Of a stretch of 64,000 nt of DNA, positions 39,883-51,344 are shown piece by piece. Positions within the stretch are counted from its first letter, which is position 1; the number at the start of each line of letters is the position of its first letter. Source of the stretch: Metabacillus sp. B2-18 (GTDB lineage Bacteria > Bacillota > Bacilli > Bacillales > Bacillaceae); contig NZ_CP088245.1 in NCBI RefSeq assembly GCF_021117275.1, positions 3,323,501-3,387,500 of the forward strand, in the 5' to 3' direction. A model generated the notes under the pieces. That model was not told the origin of the DNA. It saw nothing but the letters and a program-made list of their open reading frames with translations, and searched no databases. Position numbers and translations under genes: made by a program.

Positions 39883-40353
39883 CTATTTCTTTTTATTTTT
39901 TTCTCCTGTGAACGGATCAAACTCTTCGAACAATGTTAACTGGTCAGCTCGGTAGTCTTCTACCAGCTGATTTCTAATGTATTCTTGTATTTGCTTTTTA
40001 TTTCGGCCTACTGTATCAACATAGAAGCCACGGCACCAAAATTTCCGATTTCCATATCGATACTTTAAATTCGCATGCCTATCGAAAATCATGAGACTGC
40101 TCTTTCCTTTCAAGTAACCCATGAATTGAGACACGCTTAATTTTGGTGGGATACTTACTAACATATGAATGTGGTCGGGACAAGCATTGGCTTCATGAAT
40201 GACAACACCCTTTCGTTCACACAAATCCCGGATGATCTGTCCAATACTCTTTTTGTATTTTCCATAAATAATTTGTCTTCTGTACTTTGGTGCAAACACA
40301 ATGTGGTACTTACAATTCCATGTTGTGTGTGCTAAACTATTCATGTCCTTCAA
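39883..40353 (-). CDS. tnpA: IS200/IS605-family Y1 transposase TnpA
   Basis: 156 residues. Small HUH single-strand transposase with the histidine pair in ACPDHIHMLVSIP and the nucleophilic Tyr in KKQIQEYIRNQ. The N-terminus TTWNCKYHIVFAPKYRR is typical. The usual length is reached, so it may be active, but its element's end hairpin is interrupted by an IS3 element. Confidence 0.93.
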   Translation of the reverse strand: MKDMNSLAHTTWNCKYHIVFAPKYRRQIIYGKYKKSIGQIIRDLCERKGVVIHEANACPDHIHMLVSIPPKLSVSQFMGYLKGKSSLMIFDRHANLKYRYGNRKFWCRGFYVDTVGRNKKQIQEYIRNQLVEDYRADQLTLFEEFDPFTGEKNKKK

Positions 40354-40494
40354 AGGGCATACCTCCTTCTATGGCGAGATAAAGTGGTCGGGAAACCAAT
40401 TTTATCCTACCATGTGAAGTGAGGTTTTTTTAATACCACGCTTGAAGCTCTTTAGAACCCCCGGCATAGCCAGGGGTTTTCGAAACCACAATAA

Positions 40495-40525
40495 AGGACG
40501 CAATCTTATAAGATTACGCCACATC
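40495..40525 (-). terminator. Terminator after lipM
   Basis: Minus-strand GGCGTAATCTTATAAGATTGCGTCC stem followed by TTTATT, just downstream of the lipM stop. Confidence 0.6.
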
Positions 40526-40530
40526 ATCAT

Positions 40531-41367
40531 TTACCTTTTAAAATTCCACTCATCACTTTCATACTTATTCTTAGCTATTTCATTTACATAAGCTTCTTCT
40601 TCACTTGTTAATGTATAAGGCTCAAGCTCTATATCAAGGCCCTTTTCAAAGCCTTCTTTAAATGCCTTTTTCGCCTCATCAATTGTAACTGGTTCATTTC
40701 GAAGCTCATTTGTCGCCACTGCTTTATTTTTAAAAGCACGTTGCATTCTCTCTTTCACACGATCGTTAGGATACTTAAATAAGTCAAATAACATATCTTC
40801 ATCAAGATCTAGTAGTATCGATCCATGCTGAAGAATTACACCCTTTTGACGTGTTTGTGCACTTCCTGCAACTTTACGCCCTTCTACAACAAGCTCATAC
40901 CATGATGGTGCATCAAAGCAAACAGCCGATCGTGGTGATTTCAAGCCAGCCTTTTCTTCATCTGTACGTGGTATAGCAAAGTATGCATCAAGACCAAGGT
41001 TTTTAAAGCCTTCTAGTATTCCTTCAGATATTACCCTGTAAGCCTCTGTTACAGTTTTAGGCATTTCAGGATGCTCCTCTGAAACAATGACACTATATGT
41101 AAGTTCTTGGTCGTGTAGCACTCCTCGTCCACCAGTTGGTCTCCTTACAAATCCTAAGCCATATTTTTTTACAGCTTCTAAATCAATTTCTTTTTCTACC
41201 TTTTGAAAATATCCAATTGAAAGAGTTGCCGGATTCCAACCATAAAATCGTATTGTTGGAGGAATCTTTCCTTCACTATGCCATTCTAAAAGTGCTTCAT
41301 CCAAAGCCATATTATATGCTGGTGAACAATTACCAGAATCAATGTATCTCCAAACTTCTTTTATCAT
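40531..41367 (-). CDS. lipM: Octanoyltransferase LipM (YqhM)
   Basis: 278-residue member of the lipoate-protein ligase fold. It transfers octanoyl from ACP to GcvH in Bacillus lipoate synthesis (family knowledge). Signatures are [33 protein letters not shown], and the catalytic Cys region [28 protein letters not shown]. The ATG at 41367 is preferred for its AGAGGG site. It lies among glycine-cleavage genes whose GcvH carries the lipoyl group. Lipoate ligase (LplA) is the alternative, but the Cys favours LipM. Confidence 0.9.
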   Translation of the reverse strand: MIKEVWRYIDSGNCSPAYNMALDEALLEWHSEGKIPPTIRFYGWNPATLSIGYFQKVEKEIDLEAVKKYGLGFVRRPTGGRGVLHDQELTYSVIVSEEHPEMPKTVTEAYRVISEGILEGFKNLGLDAYFAIPRTDEEKAGLKSPRSAVCFDAPSWYELVVEGRKVAGSAQTRQKGVILQHGSILLDLDEDMLFDLFKYPNDRVKERMQRAFKNKAVATNELRNEPVTIDEAKKAFKEGFEKGLDIELEPYTLTSEEEAYVNEIAKNKYESDEWNFKR

Positions 41368-41551
41368 GTTGTAACCCTCTTTGTTCATTAATTTTACTTT
41401 TTTAGTCTAGCAGAACTTTTTAAAGAAGAAAATAATAATGCATGTAACCTGATGACATTTCAGACAAGCTCTTATATAATAATAGAAGTCTTATAAGAGT
41501 TCTTATGAGCTTACAAACAAAGATCACACTAAATTAAAGGGGTCGAGAACA

Positions 41552-41932
41552 TTGACATCAACTATTTTATTAATCATTTTAGCAGCCGCTCTAATTGCGT
41601 ACACTGCTTTTAACTTTTTCTACCAACGTAAAATAATGAAGCAATTACCTGAAGAAGATTTTCGTGCAGGCTATCGTAAAGCACAATTAATCGACGTACG
41701 TGAGCCGAATGAATTTGAAGGTGGACATATTCTTGGAGCTAGAAATATCCCGCTTTCACAGTTACGTCAACGCTTAAAAGAAATACGTCCTGATAAGCCA
41801 GTCTACTTATACTGCCAAAACACAGTACGTAGTGGTCGTGCAGCACAAATGCTGAAACGTAAAGGTTATAGCGACTTAAACTGCCTAAAGGGTGGTTATA
41901 AAAACTGGACAGGTAAAGTTAAAAAGAAATAA
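41552..41932 (+). CDS. yqhL: Rhodanese-like protein YqhL
   Basis: 126 residues from a TTG start. One N-terminal membrane helix (about 3-22) precedes a rhodanese domain with LIDVREPNEFEGGHI and an active-site Cys loop YLYCQNTVRSG. The loop differs from the classic CxxGxR but keeps the Cys. The domain is probably a membrane-anchored sulfur-carrier/transferase. It is divergent from lipM as in B. subtilis. Confidence 0.88.
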   Translation: MTSTILLIILAAALIAYTAFNFFYQRKIMKQLPEEDFRAGYRKAQLIDVREPNEFEGGHILGARNIPLSQLRQRLKEIRPDKPVYLYCQNTVRSGRAAQMLKRKGYSDLNCLKGGYKNWTGKVKKK

Positions 41933-41947
41933 GAGATGAATCCTACA

Positions 41948-42017
41948 AGAAGCGACTCGCAACGCGCATACCTAAACCACTGTTTGGGATGTGAGTGACA
42001 GTCTGCTTCTTTTTTTA
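41948..42017 (+). terminator. Long two-stem terminator after yqhL
   Basis: AGAAGC..GACT pairs with AGTC..GCTTCT, with a second inner stem CATACCTAAAC/GTTTGGGATG, followed by seven T. The length is unusual for a terminator. Confidence 0.65.
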
Positions 42018-42039
42018 TTTCCTATGGAGGAGTGATGAT

Positions 42040-43874
42040 TTGAAGTTTATCGATAGTTTATACTTTCTGTTTCGGCAACCAAAGATTGTTCTTATCCCAA
42101 TTCTTTTAGATGTATTATTAACACTCCTTGTAACAACAGGAGCATTGTGGGGATTTACTATTTTTGATTCCTTTGAGTTCACGATAGGAAACCCTATCCA
42201 ACCCTTTCAACCTACTGGAACATACCCAATCTGGATCCCTCAGATTAGTGATTTAAAAGTGCCAGCAGGATTCATTCATGCCACACTCGATTATAACGTA
42301 GCCTTATCCCTTATCATCACAGCTGCTTTTTTTGTCATCAAAAGCTTTTTTATGGGTGGTTATTTAGGCGGTTTAAAGTCAGCACTTACCGAAGAAGAAA
42401 CAATGATTTTTCGTGAAGGTCGATATTATTTCAAGCATTTTTTCTACTACATATCCTTTTCGCAATCATCATGCTTGTATTAACATTATTAGGTTCATTA
42501 ATCGGTCCATTTGTTATTGTTTTATTTCTTCTTACTATTCCGTATATCCTCACTCCTTACGTCGTTGTTTTAGAGGATTGTGGAATCACAGAGGCACTTG
42601 GTGAATCTAAAAATTTAGTACAGCAACATTTTTGGTTTTTACTGAGGTTTGCTCTTTTACTCATGTTTATTATGTTTTTGCTCACTTTGTCATTACAAAC
42701 GCTACCGAAATCTACAATCTACATCACAGTTCTCATTGTTTACCCTTTTATAGGCTCAGCAGCCATACTTACCGTTATGGGACGTTTATATGAAAAAGAC
42801 GAGGAAGAAGAAACAAAGGAATTCAACGATAAAATTCATCTACCATTCCTACTTGCCTGCTATTTCGTTCTATTCTCCTTACCATTACTTGGTGCAAATT
42901 TAGCCAAAGGTGAGTACCTTATGTTTCTAGACTTCTCAGAAAAACAAACATTTGAAGGACTTTCCTTCAGGTCTGCAAATGGATATATTCTAGACGACAC
43001 GTTTCCAACATATGAATGGCTTAACGATGAAAAAATAAAAATAGAATTATCGCTTCCTTCATTGAAAGATGAACCTGATAAAATATCAGGAACGGGTACA
43101 GTCGGTATTGTAGCTCCAACTAATAGCGGAAAGCATGAAATGAAAAACGTAGACTTTATTTACAAACTACATAAATCAACCATTAATGACGTCACTTATT
43201 ACCGAAATTCTCAGCAAGAGTCTATCTCGCTTTTGAATTGGGAAAGCGACATTCCACAGCCTGCTGTTACAATAATGGTTAATAACGAAGGAAATGATGT
43301 GTTCTTTTATTTAGCGGAACCTGTTCATCCTCAAGATGGAGTCTTTGGCTTTCAGCAAACAGAAACATATTTTGACGTTAATGAAACAGGACAGATATTT
43401 TTACCGATAAGAAATGATACGAACATGTATAGCTATCCTTATTATTGGTTTTCAACTGAATTGACGAAAGAAAAGGTCAGCTCATTCCTTGAAAGTAAAA
43501 ATAACTATAGTGGGTTCCATCTAAACGATCCAGGCTTTCAAGTAGCCTCACTTATACGAGAGGGCTCATATCAGACAATTATTAGGCTTGCACCAAACTT
43601 AACTGAGCAAAATATTCAGCATAACTTAGATGAATGGAGTACACGTTGGGAAGGTTTCTTTGAAGACCAATATGGCAACTTATCGCTAGCAGAGTATTTA
43701 ACATACGCAAGTAAGTCGGCTACATACGAAGGACTTGAATCTCATCTCACAACTGAGAATGGTGAAGAATACTACGAAAGAATTCTCTCATTTCCTACTA
43801 CTGAGTTAAAGGTTCGCTATAGTGTGAATGAAGAGGGTCAATTTGAAGAACTTTATATAATAGAAGAACAATAA
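42040..43874 (+). pseudogene. Polytopic membrane protein with a frameshift at a T6 run
   Basis: The TTG start at 42040 has GGAGGAG upstream (KFIDSLYFLFRQPKIVLIP). The reading runs to a stop at 42481-42483. The continuing frame (…LLHILFAIIMLVLTLLGSLI…) extends to 43874. The two meet at a run of six T at 42438-42443, so a one-base change splits the gene. The joined product would have about six N-terminal helices and a large C-terminal extracytoplasmic domain of about 330 residues. The function is unrecognised. A sequencing error, phase variation or a real mutation are all possible. Confidence 0.75.
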
Positions 43875-43980
43875 TTTTTTTCATATAATTCCTTGCAGAA
43901 TAATCGACTTTTTCTGCTAAAATCGATAAGATAAGTAAAGATGAAAAATTTTAGTTTCAATTTGTTGGAGGAATAACATT

Positions 43981-45222
43981 TTGCTTATAGCTATAGCGTT
44001 TTTTCTATTTATGTCTTTTTTCTTATCAGGAAGTGAAACTGCATTAACAGCTGTTAATAAAATGAAATTAAAGAGCCGAGCAGAAAATAATGATAAGAAA
44101 TCGCAAAAATTACTCGAACTTGTTTCGAAGCCTGATGAGTTAATTACCGGGATACTAATCGGTAATAACATTGCTAACATTATGCTTCCAACTCTTGTGA
44201 CCATTATTGCACTTGAATATGGAATTAGTGTTGGGATTGCGACTACAGTGTTAACCGTTGTTTTAATCATCTTTGCAGAGGTATTACCAAAATCAATTGC
44301 CGCTACATTTGCAGATAAAATTGCTTATACAGTTTTCCCAGTCATAAGAATTATCCTGTTTTTGTTTAAGCCATTGATTTTCCTTCTATCAAGATTTACG
44401 AGAACCGTCATTAACAAACTTTCAAACGATGAAGAAAAAACTGCATCAATCTCAAGAGAAGAACTTATTACGATGGTAAATATCGCTACATCAGAAGGAA
44501 TTCTACAAACGGATGAAGAACAGCGAATTAAAGGAGCAATTGACTTTTATGACCTGGATGTTCGAGATGCTCTTAAAGTCCCTCGAACAGAAATACAAGG
44601 AATCTCATCAGGTTCAACCTTTGAAGAAGCACGTGAAATCGTCTTAGAAGGAAGTCATACTCGCTATCCTGTTTATAAAGAAAGCATGGACAATATTGTA
44701 GGTGTGCTTCATTCAAAGTCACTTCTATCTTGGTCATTAGAACCACATAAAAATTTAGAAGATTTTATTGATGATGATCCTCTTTTTGTATTCGAATTTC
44801 ACTCAATCGAAAAGGTCTTTAAATTAATGTTAAAAAAACGAAGACATTTAGCGATTGTTCTTGATGAATACGGCGGAACAAAAGGTATTTTAAGTCATGA
44901 GGATATTATTGAAGCGATGATCGGACAAGAAATAAAAGATGAAACCGATCAGGATGAAGAAATACTAATTGAAGAATTAACCGATTATCATATTATTTGT
45001 AATGGTAAACTTGCATTGCGACGTTTAAATGAAGTGTTTAAAACGAAAATTCCTGAGCAAGAAGATATCCTTACAGGGTTTCTACTAAAAGAAATGGGAC
45101 GTTTTCCAGATGAAGGAGAAACTTATGAATACCATCACCTTCATTTTGAAGTAATGAACGTTGAGGATAATAAACTAAAGAGAATTAAAATCACTAAAAA
45201 AGTCGTACCAGATGAATCTTAA
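43981..45222 (+). CDS. CNNM/HlyC-CorC family CBS-domain transporter
   Basis: 413 residues. The DUF21 membrane domain (three helices, starting FFLFMSFFLSGSETALTAVN) is followed by a CBS pair (about 200-320; DALKVPRTEIQGISSG, HTRYPVYKESMDNIVGVLH, LAIVLDEYGGTKGILSHED) and a C-terminal CorC/HlyC domain (NGKLALRRLNEVF). The family is linked to magnesium/divalent cation efflux. The start is TTG with GGAGGAA upstream. Confidence 0.9.
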   Translation: MLIAIAFFLFMSFFLSGSETALTAVNKMKLKSRAENNDKKSQKLLELVSKPDELITGILIGNNIANIMLPTLVTIIALEYGISVGIATTVLTVVLIIFAEVLPKSIAATFADKIAYTVFPVIRIILFLFKPLIFLLSRFTRTVINKLSNDEEKTASISREELITMVNIATSEGILQTDEEQRIKGAIDFYDLDVRDALKVPRTEIQGISSGSTFEEAREIVLEGSHTRYPVYKESMDNIVGVLHSKSLLSWSLEPHKNLEDFIDDDPLFVFEFHSIEKVFKLMLKKRRHLAIVLDEYGGTKGILSHEDIIEAMIGQEIKDETDQDEEILIEELTDYHIICNGKLALRRLNEVFKTKIPEQEDILTGFLLKEMGRFPDEGETYEYHHLHFEVMNVEDNKLKRIKITKKVVPDES

Positions 45223-45230
45223 TGATACAT

Positions 45231-45381
45231 ATAAGAAAAGCGCAAGCGCCTTGGTCAGCCTCGGGCAATAAGACGATTTGGAATAGAAGGCGTTCTTTGC
45301 CTTATATTCCAAATTGGCTTATGACCTCGAGGGGCTAGGCGCTGGAGCTAGACACTAAAACTACGTACAAAATTTTATACT
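45231..45381 (+). repeat. Full copy of an intergenic hairpin repeat
   Basis: Outer segments ATAAGAAAAGCGC and CGCTGGAGCTAGACAC..AAAATTTTATACT match 20901-20952. Between them lies a long imperfect inverted repeat, with ATTTGGAATA/TATTCCAAAT as its core arms. It resembles bcr-type repeats seen in Bacillus. Confidence 0.8.
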
Positions 45382-45398
45382 TTCTTACCTATTAAATA

Positions 45399-45422
45399 GG
45401 CCGCATAATTTTGCGGCCTTTT
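45399..45422. terminator. Bidirectional terminator between the CBS gene and the MerR-like gene
   Basis: AGGCCGCA-TAATTT-TGCGGCCTTTT: an eight-base GC-rich stem with T on one side and A/T-rich sequence on the other, between convergent genes. Confidence 0.85.
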
Positions 45423-45427
45423 CATCA

Positions 45428-46117
45428 TTATCTTGCAAAACTTAATATTTGTTTCAAGAAACCTAATCCTGATTTCTGCTCCTGTTTCATTCGTTCTGAT
45501 CTGTATTGATGCTCCTTCACAAACGTTAAAAATCGTTCCTCACGCTCATCTGTTTTCTTTTGAGCAAGCTCCCGTTCAACTTCAATTTCTTCTTTATATG
45601 ATGCCCTTTCCGCTTCAGCAGTGACCGCTAAGCTTGTAATCATATCCTGAACATCAGAGAACTCAAATCTTGCCACTTCTGTTTGTAATTTTGCTGTTTC
45701 AGTAATTTTCTCGCTAACAGATGAAACCACATTTTTTTCTAGCTTTTCAAGACGTTCGTCAAGCTTTAACATGTTTTGAACTTCCTGTGATTCAATAAAT
45801 GACGTAATTTTTGATAGTGTTTCATGTAATTCGGTAACATCATTTCCTTCTTGTACTGAAGATGTACTCGTTGTTCTTTGACTTTGGAAAAGCTGTTTAA
45901 TGGTTTGTGTATCCATATTACTTTCCTTAAACGCTTTTACCTTTTGGAAAAACTCAATATTTTCTGCTGTAAACAGCCTAGCGTTTTTATCATCTCTCTT
46001 GATTGTAATAAATTCTGAATACTCTTCTTCCCATTGCTTTAAAATAAACACCTTTTCTCCTACAAGCGAAGACGCCTTCGATATAGTTATATACTTTGCT
46101 GCCAACCTAAACACCAA
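45428..46117 (-). CDS. MerR-like HTH protein with coiled-coil tail (RacA-like architecture)
   Basis: 229 residues. The N-terminal MerR-type winged helix (about 8-65: YITISKASSLVGEKVFILKQ, RLFTAENIEFFQKV) is followed by a long Glu/Lys-rich coiled coil and a short C-terminal tail (GLGFLKQILSFAR). The layout resembles RacA and DUF3967 proteins, but I do not recognise the exact gene. DNA binding is likely. A chromosome-anchoring role is only a guess. Confidence 0.6.
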   Translation of the reverse strand: MVFRLAAKYITISKASSLVGEKVFILKQWEEEYSEFITIKRDDKNARLFTAENIEFFQKVKAFKESNMDTQTIKQLFQSQRTTSTSSVQEGNDVTELHETLSKITSFIESQEVQNMLKLDERLEKLEKNVVSSVSEKITETAKLQTEVARFEFSDVQDMITSLAVTAEAERASYKEEIEVERELAQKKTDEREERFLTFVKEHQYRSERMKQEQKSGLGFLKQILSFAR

Positions 46118-46490
46118 CCTTTGTCTATTTTTTCTTATCTAACTAGTTCTACTAAATCCCTAGTAAATTCCTCCCTCTCGACAAAGGTTCTAAAAACTAG
46201 TCATAATGTTGGGGGTTTTGGTTGTTTTCAACATGAAATGATGAATCTTTATGAACATGAACATGAAAAAATAATAAATACTAGAAGATGAGTGATTATA
46301 ACCTAAATAAAAGGTCGAAAACTGGAAATTATGTTTGTCTTTTTTCAAGTTTTTTGGTAAATTTACTAAGTTATTTATCCTTTATATACAAAATCATATG
46401 AATTTTTTTGAAATAACACATTCTGCTTTCTGTTTACCCTCTCTAGACACCATGAAAAATGTAGTCACAAAAAGAAATGGAGAAAAATTT

Positions 46491-47312
46491 ATGTTTAACA
46501 AAATTGATTCTTTAGACACGGTCATTAAGTTAGTGCCAATTTTAAAAGCAGCAGTGCCAGCTGATCTATCTATTGCTATTTGTAATTTGCATGAATTTGT
46601 TGCTTATTTTCCAGGCGAGAATATCAACCTTCAAATAAAAATTGGACAAAAAATTAATCCTGACGAACCTCTTTCTGTCGCCATTCGTCAAAATAAAAAA
46701 CTACAAGCTGAGGTACCTGCTGAATTTTATGGATTTGAATTTACAGGAACAGCTCTACCTCTACATGATCAAAATAATCAAGTAATCGGCGGAATCGCCA
46801 TTCAATTACGTAGAGAGAGCGAACTAAGAGCAATTATTAAGCAAATAGCTGGCTCTTTATCACAAGCTAAAGAAAGTGTAAACATGGTAGTGGACGGATC
46901 AAACTCGTTAGCATCTCTATCTCAACAACTCCTTTTACAATCACAGCAAGCATCAAGTGATGTAAAAGAAACAGATGTTGTTTTATCTATGATTAAAAAG
47001 GTAGCTGATCAGACAAATTTACTCGGTTTGAATGCAGCAATTGAAGCAGCACGAGCTGGGGAAAAAGGCAAAGGTTTTGAAGTTGTCGCTAACGAAATTA
47101 GAAAATTCTCAAAGGAGACAGTCTCTTCCACTCAAAAAGTAAATCAAATAACTTCTCAAATTCAGGGTGTTACAACTAAGATGGGGGAGTCCATACAAAC
47201 AATCGCCTCAATTGGAAACGACCAAGCAACATCGATGCAGGAAGTTTCTTCATTAATAGAAGAGATTGAGCAACTTTCGAAAAGATTATCAGAATTTGCA
47301 AACAAGATCTAA
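46491..47312 (+). CDS. Soluble methyl-accepting chemotaxis-type protein (YfmS-like)
   Basis: 273 residues from the ATG with a GGAGAA site. No membrane segment is seen. An N-terminal sensory region (about 1-115, with [12 protein letters not shown] and [14 protein letters not shown]) precedes a short signalling domain. The domain's hairpin tip is [20 protein letters not shown]. Length and layout match cytoplasmic YfmS-type receptors. The region 46142-46490 upstream shows no other gene. Confidence 0.8.
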   Translation: MFNKIDSLDTVIKLVPILKAAVPADLSIAICNLHEFVAYFPGENINLQIKIGQKINPDEPLSVAIRQNKKLQAEVPAEFYGFEFTGTALPLHDQNNQVIGGIAIQLRRESELRAIIKQIAGSLSQAKESVNMVVDGSNSLASLSQQLLLQSQQASSDVKETDVVLSMIKKVADQTNLLGLNAAIEAARAGEKGKGFEVVANEIRKFSKETVSSTQKVNQITSQIQGVTTKMGESIQTIASIGNDQATSMQEVSSLIEEIEQLSKRLSEFANKI

Positions 47313-47327
47313 TGTCATGAAAACGAT

Positions 47328-47366
47328 AAAAAACTGACTTACCATCTTTGGCAAGCCAGTTTTTTA
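47328..47366. terminator. Bidirectional terminator between chemoreceptor and gcvPB
   Basis: AAAAACTGACTTACC/GGCAAGCCAGTTTTTT: a complementary stem with T and A runs at both ends between convergent genes. Confidence 0.8.
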
Positions 47367-48827
47367 TTATGCACGTTGATATTTTAAAATCGGTTTTCTC
47401 GCAGCTGTTGTTTCATCTAAGCGTTTAACAACTGTTGTATGTGGTGCTTCCTGAACAATTTCAGGTGTTTCTTCTGCTTCTTTCGCAATTTGAATCATCG
47501 CATCAATAAAGGAATCAAGTGTTTCTTTTGATTCTGTTTCAGTTGGTTCAATCATGATACACTCCTCCACGTTTAATGGGAAGTAAATTGTTGGTGGATG
47601 GTAACCGAAATCCAATAATCTCTTCGCAATATCAAGTGTACGAACACCAAGCTTTTTCTGACGCTTTCCAGAAAGAACAAACTCGTGTTTACAATGCTGA
47701 TTAAATGGAAGATCATAATATGGTGCTAAGCGACGCATCATATAGTTTGCATTTAACACCGCATATTCTGTTACAGCTTTTAAGCCATCAGGGCCCATTG
47801 TACGAATGTAGGTATACGCACGAACATTAATGCCAAAGTTTCCGTAGAATGGTTTTACTCGTCCGATTGACTCTGGACGATTGTAATCAAAATGATAGCC
47901 TTCTTCTGTTTTCACTAGCACTGGTTTTGGAAGATAAGGAATTAAATCTTCCTTTACCCCAACAGGACCAGATCCAGGACCGCCACCACCGTGTGGACCT
48001 GTGAATGTTTTATGAAGGTTCAAGTGAACAACATCAAAGCCCATATCTCCTGGACGAGCTTTACTTAATACCGCATTTAAGTTCGCTCCGTCATAATAAA
48101 GCTTTCCACCTGCATCATGGACAATTTGCGCCATTTCTAAAATATGTGCTTCGAAAAGTCCTAGTGTATTCGGATTTGTTAGCATTAATGCTGCCGTTTG
48201 ATCATCAACAACACGTCGTAAATCCTCTAAATCAACAAGACCATTTTCATCTGATTTAACTGTGATCGTTTCAAAGCCTGCAACTGTTGCGGATGCTGGG
48301 TTTGTGCCGTGAGCTGAGTCAGGAACGATAACCTTTGTACGCTTTGTATCATTGTTCGCTTCATGATACGCACGAATCATCATTAACCCTGTCCACTCAC
48401 CGTGAGCTCCTGCTGCAGGTTGAAGTGTTACTTCATCCATTCCTGTGATTTCTTTTAAATGCTCTTGAAGGTCAAATAATAATTCCATTGCCCCCTGAAC
48501 CGTTGATTCGTCTTGTAATGGATGGATATGAGCCAGCCCAGCAATACGCGCCACATTTTCATTAATTTTTGGATTGTACTTCATTGTACAAGATCCTAGT
48601 GGATAAAATCCTGAATCAACACCATGATTTCGTTTTGACAATGCTGTGTAATGTCTCATAATATCAAGCTCAGACACTTCAGGTAGTTCAGCTTGTTCTG
48701 TGCGAATATAAACAGAAGGAATGAGTTCGTCTAACGATAATTCATCAACCTCAAGCTCTGGTAAGCTGTATCCAATACGACCTTCTTTGCTTAGTTCAAA
48801 AATTAATGCTTGATCTTGATTACTCAT
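47367..48827 (-). CDS. gcvPB: Glycine dehydrogenase (decarboxylating) subunit 2
   Basis: 486 residues. This is the PLP half of the two-subunit P-protein that decarboxylates glycine. The PLP lysine is in [21 protein letters not shown], with the glycine-rich loop after it. Other signatures are [13 protein letters not shown] and [13 protein letters not shown]. It starts one base from the end of gcvPA and ends at a terminator. Confidence 0.97.
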   Translation of the reverse strand: MSNQDQALIFELSKEGRIGYSLPELEVDELSLDELIPSVYIRTEQAELPEVSELDIMRHYTALSKRNHGVDSGFYPLGSCTMKYNPKINENVARIAGLAHIHPLQDESTVQGAMELLFDLQEHLKEITGMDEVTLQPAAGAHGEWTGLMMIRAYHEANNDTKRTKVIVPDSAHGTNPASATVAGFETITVKSDENGLVDLEDLRRVVDDQTAALMLTNPNTLGLFEAHILEMAQIVHDAGGKLYYDGANLNAVLSKARPGDMGFDVVHLNLHKTFTGPHGGGGPGSGPVGVKEDLIPYLPKPVLVKTEEGYHFDYNRPESIGRVKPFYGNFGINVRAYTYIRTMGPDGLKAVTEYAVLNANYMMRRLAPYYDLPFNQHCKHEFVLSGKRQKKLGVRTLDIAKRLLDFGYHPPTIYFPLNVEECIMIEPTETESKETLDSFIDAMIQIAKEAEETPEIVQEAPHTTVVKRLDETTAARKPILKYQRA

Positions 48828-50167
48828 TAAGCATCCCCCAATTCCTTCACAAGTGTGTCAATTTCTTCTTTAGTACGCAGCTCTGTTACTGCAATAAGCA
48901 TATGATTTTCAAGCCCAGAATCAACTCTACCTAAATCAAAACCACCAATAATGTCTTTTTCTAAAAGCTGTTTGTTAACTTCTGATACAGGTTTTGATAA
49001 TTTCACAACAAATTCATTAAAAATTGGTTGATCGAAAGGAACCTCAATACCAGCTTTGATACATGCTCTTTTCGCATAGTTCGCTTTTTGGATATTTTGA
49101 ATAGCCATTTCTTTCACACCTTGCTTACCAAGAGCTGTCATCGCTACAGAAGCAGCAAGTGCATTTAACGCTTGGTTTGAGCAAATATTAGAAGTTGCTT
49201 TGTCACGACGAATATGTTGTTCACGTGCTTGAAGTGTTAACACAAATCCACGTTTTCCATTTTCATCCGTTGTTTGCCCAACAAGACGACCTGGAACTTT
49301 TCTTAATAACTTATTTGTTACCGCAAAATAACCACAGTGTGGGCCACCAAATGCAGTTGGTATACCGAAAGGCTGTGCATCACCCGCAACAATATCCGCA
49401 CCAAATGCTCCAGGAGGTGTTAATGCTCCTAATGCAAGTGGGTTAGAAGAAACGATAAACATACTTTTTCCAGTATGTGCAATTGGCTCAATGTCTTTTA
49501 ATGGCTCAATATGACCAAAAAAGTTTGGATACTGCACAATCACAGCTGCTACATCATCATTCATTTCCTGTTGTAATGCCTCTAAATCTGTTACACCGTT
49601 TGTCACAGGTACTTCCACAACTTCAATGTACTGTCCAGCAGCATACGTTTTAATGACATCACGTGATTCAGGGTTAACTGCCTTAGAAACTAACACCTTC
49701 TTTTTCTTTGTCTGACCTGCTGCAAGCATTGCTGCTTCTGCTAATGAAGTTCCTCCATCATACATAGAAGAGTTAGCAACATCCATACCAGTTAACTCAC
49801 AAATCATCGTTTGAAATTCGAAAATAGCTTGAAGCTCCCCTTGTGAAATTTCCGGTTGATATGGTGTATAGGCAGTATAAAATTCTGAACGAGAAATTAC
49901 ATGATCAACGATTATTGGCATGTAATGATCATAAACACCCGCACCTAAAAATGATGCATGACTGCGTAGATCCTTATTTTTTGCTGCAAGCTTCGTAAGT
50001 TCTTTTAGAAGCTCTGTTTCAGATTTTGCTTTTTTAATGTTATATTCTCCTTGAAAACGAACACTCTCAGGAATATCTTGAAAAAGCTCTTCAACAGAAG
50101 TAACACCAATTGCTCCAAGCATTTCCTGCTTATCTTGTTCCGTCATTGGTAAATAACGATGATTCAT
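48827..50167 (-). CDS. gcvPA: Glycine dehydrogenase (decarboxylating) subunit 1
   Basis: 446 residues, pairing with GcvPB. It starts [20 protein letters not shown] and carries [20 protein letters not shown] and [13 protein letters not shown]. It lies between gcvT (41-base gap) and gcvPB in the standard gcvT-PA-PB order. Confidence 0.97.
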   Translation of the reverse strand: MNHRYLPMTEQDKQEMLGAIGVTSVEELFQDIPESVRFQGEYNIKKAKSETELLKELTKLAAKNKDLRSHASFLGAGVYDHYMPIIVDHVISRSEFYTAYTPYQPEISQGELQAIFEFQTMICELTGMDVANSSMYDGGTSLAEAAMLAAGQTKKKKVLVSKAVNPESRDVIKTYAAGQYIEVVEVPVTNGVTDLEALQQEMNDDVAAVIVQYPNFFGHIEPLKDIEPIAHTGKSMFIVSSNPLALGALTPPGAFGADIVAGDAQPFGIPTAFGGPHCGYFAVTNKLLRKVPGRLVGQTTDENGKRGFVLTLQAREQHIRRDKATSNICSNQALNALAASVAMTALGKQGVKEMAIQNIQKANYAKRACIKAGIEVPFDQPIFNEFVVKLSKPVSEVNKQLLEKDIIGGFDLGRVDSGLENHMLIAVTELRTKEEIDTLVKELGDA

Positions 50168-50208
50168 TACGTGTGAACCCCTCTCATTTTAAGGTCATAT
50201 TTTATAAA

Positions 50209-51312
50209 TTAGTTTTTAGGACGTTTATAAAAAGGTGTCGCAACGACAACGGCTTTTAATCGCTTTTTACGAACCTGAACTTCTACTTCTGTTCCTAGTT
50301 CAGTAAATTCTGTTTTTAATAGAGCCAATCCTATGTTTTTACCTAATGTTGGTGATTGAGTACCTGTTGTCACCACACCAACTTCTTCGCCATTCACAAA
50401 CACCTCATATCCATGACGTGGAATTCCTTTTTCAATTAGTTCAATTCCAACAAGCTTGCGGGCAGCTCCGTTTTCTTTTTGATCCTTTAATACTGCTTTT
50501 CCGTTAAAATCAGCTTCTTTATTAGGTTTCACCGCAAACCCTATGCCTGCTTCAATTGGTGTAATATCTTTTGTAAGCTCCTGGCCATATAAAGGAAGAG
50601 TTGCTTCAAAGCGAAGGGTATCACGTGCACCAAGGCCACAAGGTAACACACCGTCTTCTTTTCCAGTTTCTAAAATTTTCCCCCAAAGCGTAACAGCATC
50701 ATTTGCCGCACAGTAAAGCTCGAAACCATCTTCACCCGTGTAGCCTGTTCTTGAAACTAAAGCTTTTACACCAGCAATATTTATTTCATCTCTAAATTTG
50801 AAAAACTTAATTTCTGATAAATCTATGTCTGTAAGAGTTTGAAGGACTTTTTCAGCAAAAGGTCCTTGAAGAGCTAAAAGAGCTAAGTCGTTGGAAACAT
50901 TTTTAATCGAAACATCACCGAAGGTATTTGCTGTAAGCCAATCCACATCTTTTTCAATGTTTGAAGCGTTGATAACAAGTAGGTAGTTATGATCTGCTTT
51001 TTTATAAATAAGAAGATCGTCAACTGTACCGCCATCTTCATAGCACATCGCTGTATATTGTGCACCGCCATTTTTGAGCAAAGACACATCGTTTGTAGCG
51101 ATTTTTTGTAAAAAAGCTAAGCTATCTTCACCACGAACTTCAACCTCACCCATGTGAGACACATCGAAAAGTCCTGCTTTTGTACGAACAGCTTCATGTT
51201 CTTCTTTAATAGAAGAAAATTGAACTGGCAAGTCCCAGCCCCCAAAATCAATCGTTTTAGCACCGTAATTTTTATACACATCATATAAAGGTGTACGATA
51301 TAGCTCTGTCAT
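50209..51312 (-). CDS. gcvT: Aminomethyltransferase (glycine cleavage T-protein)
   Basis: 367-residue THF-dependent enzyme that takes the aminomethyl group from lipoyl-GcvH, releasing ammonia and giving methylene-THF. Signatures are [48 protein letters not shown] and [15 protein letters not shown]. The ATG at 51312 has GGGAG upstream. The leader carries a glycine riboswitch. Confidence 0.97.
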   Translation of the reverse strand: MTELYRTPLYDVYKNYGAKTIDFGGWDLPVQFSSIKEEHEAVRTKAGLFDVSHMGEVEVRGEDSLAFLQKIATNDVSLLKNGGAQYTAMCYEDGGTVDDLLIYKKADHNYLLVINASNIEKDVDWLTANTFGDVSIKNVSNDLALLALQGPFAEKVLQTLTDIDLSEIKFFKFRDEINIAGVKALVSRTGYTGEDGFELYCAANDAVTLWGKILETGKEDGVLPCGLGARDTLRFEATLPLYGQELTKDITPIEAGIGFAVKPNKEADFNGKAVLKDQKENGAARKLVGIELIEKGIPRHGYEVFVNGEEVGVVTTGTQSPTLGKNIGLALLKTEFTELGTEVEVQVRKKRLKAVVVATPFYKRPKN

Positions 51313-51344
51313 ATGGATTGCTCCCTTCAAATCCTTTAAAATTT

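Larger units (their letters stand above)
38317..40480 (-). mobile_element. IS200-type element, its right-end hairpin split by an IS3 element
   Basis: The tnpA-side end carries a hairpin AACCCC/GGGGTT with GGC/GCC inner pairing (40456-40478). The other end was a hairpin AAACCACCAG-TGTGAA-CTGGTGGTTT. Its left arm is at 38317-38327 and its right arm at 39771-39782, now separated by the inserted IS150-like element. Only tnpA is present, with no tnpB. Outer limits are approximate. Confidence 0.75.

Noticed and set aside
41948..42017. T-box or other riboswitch after yqhL
   Set aside because: It is too short, has no T-box core, and lies at the end of yqhL with a T run, as expected for a terminator.
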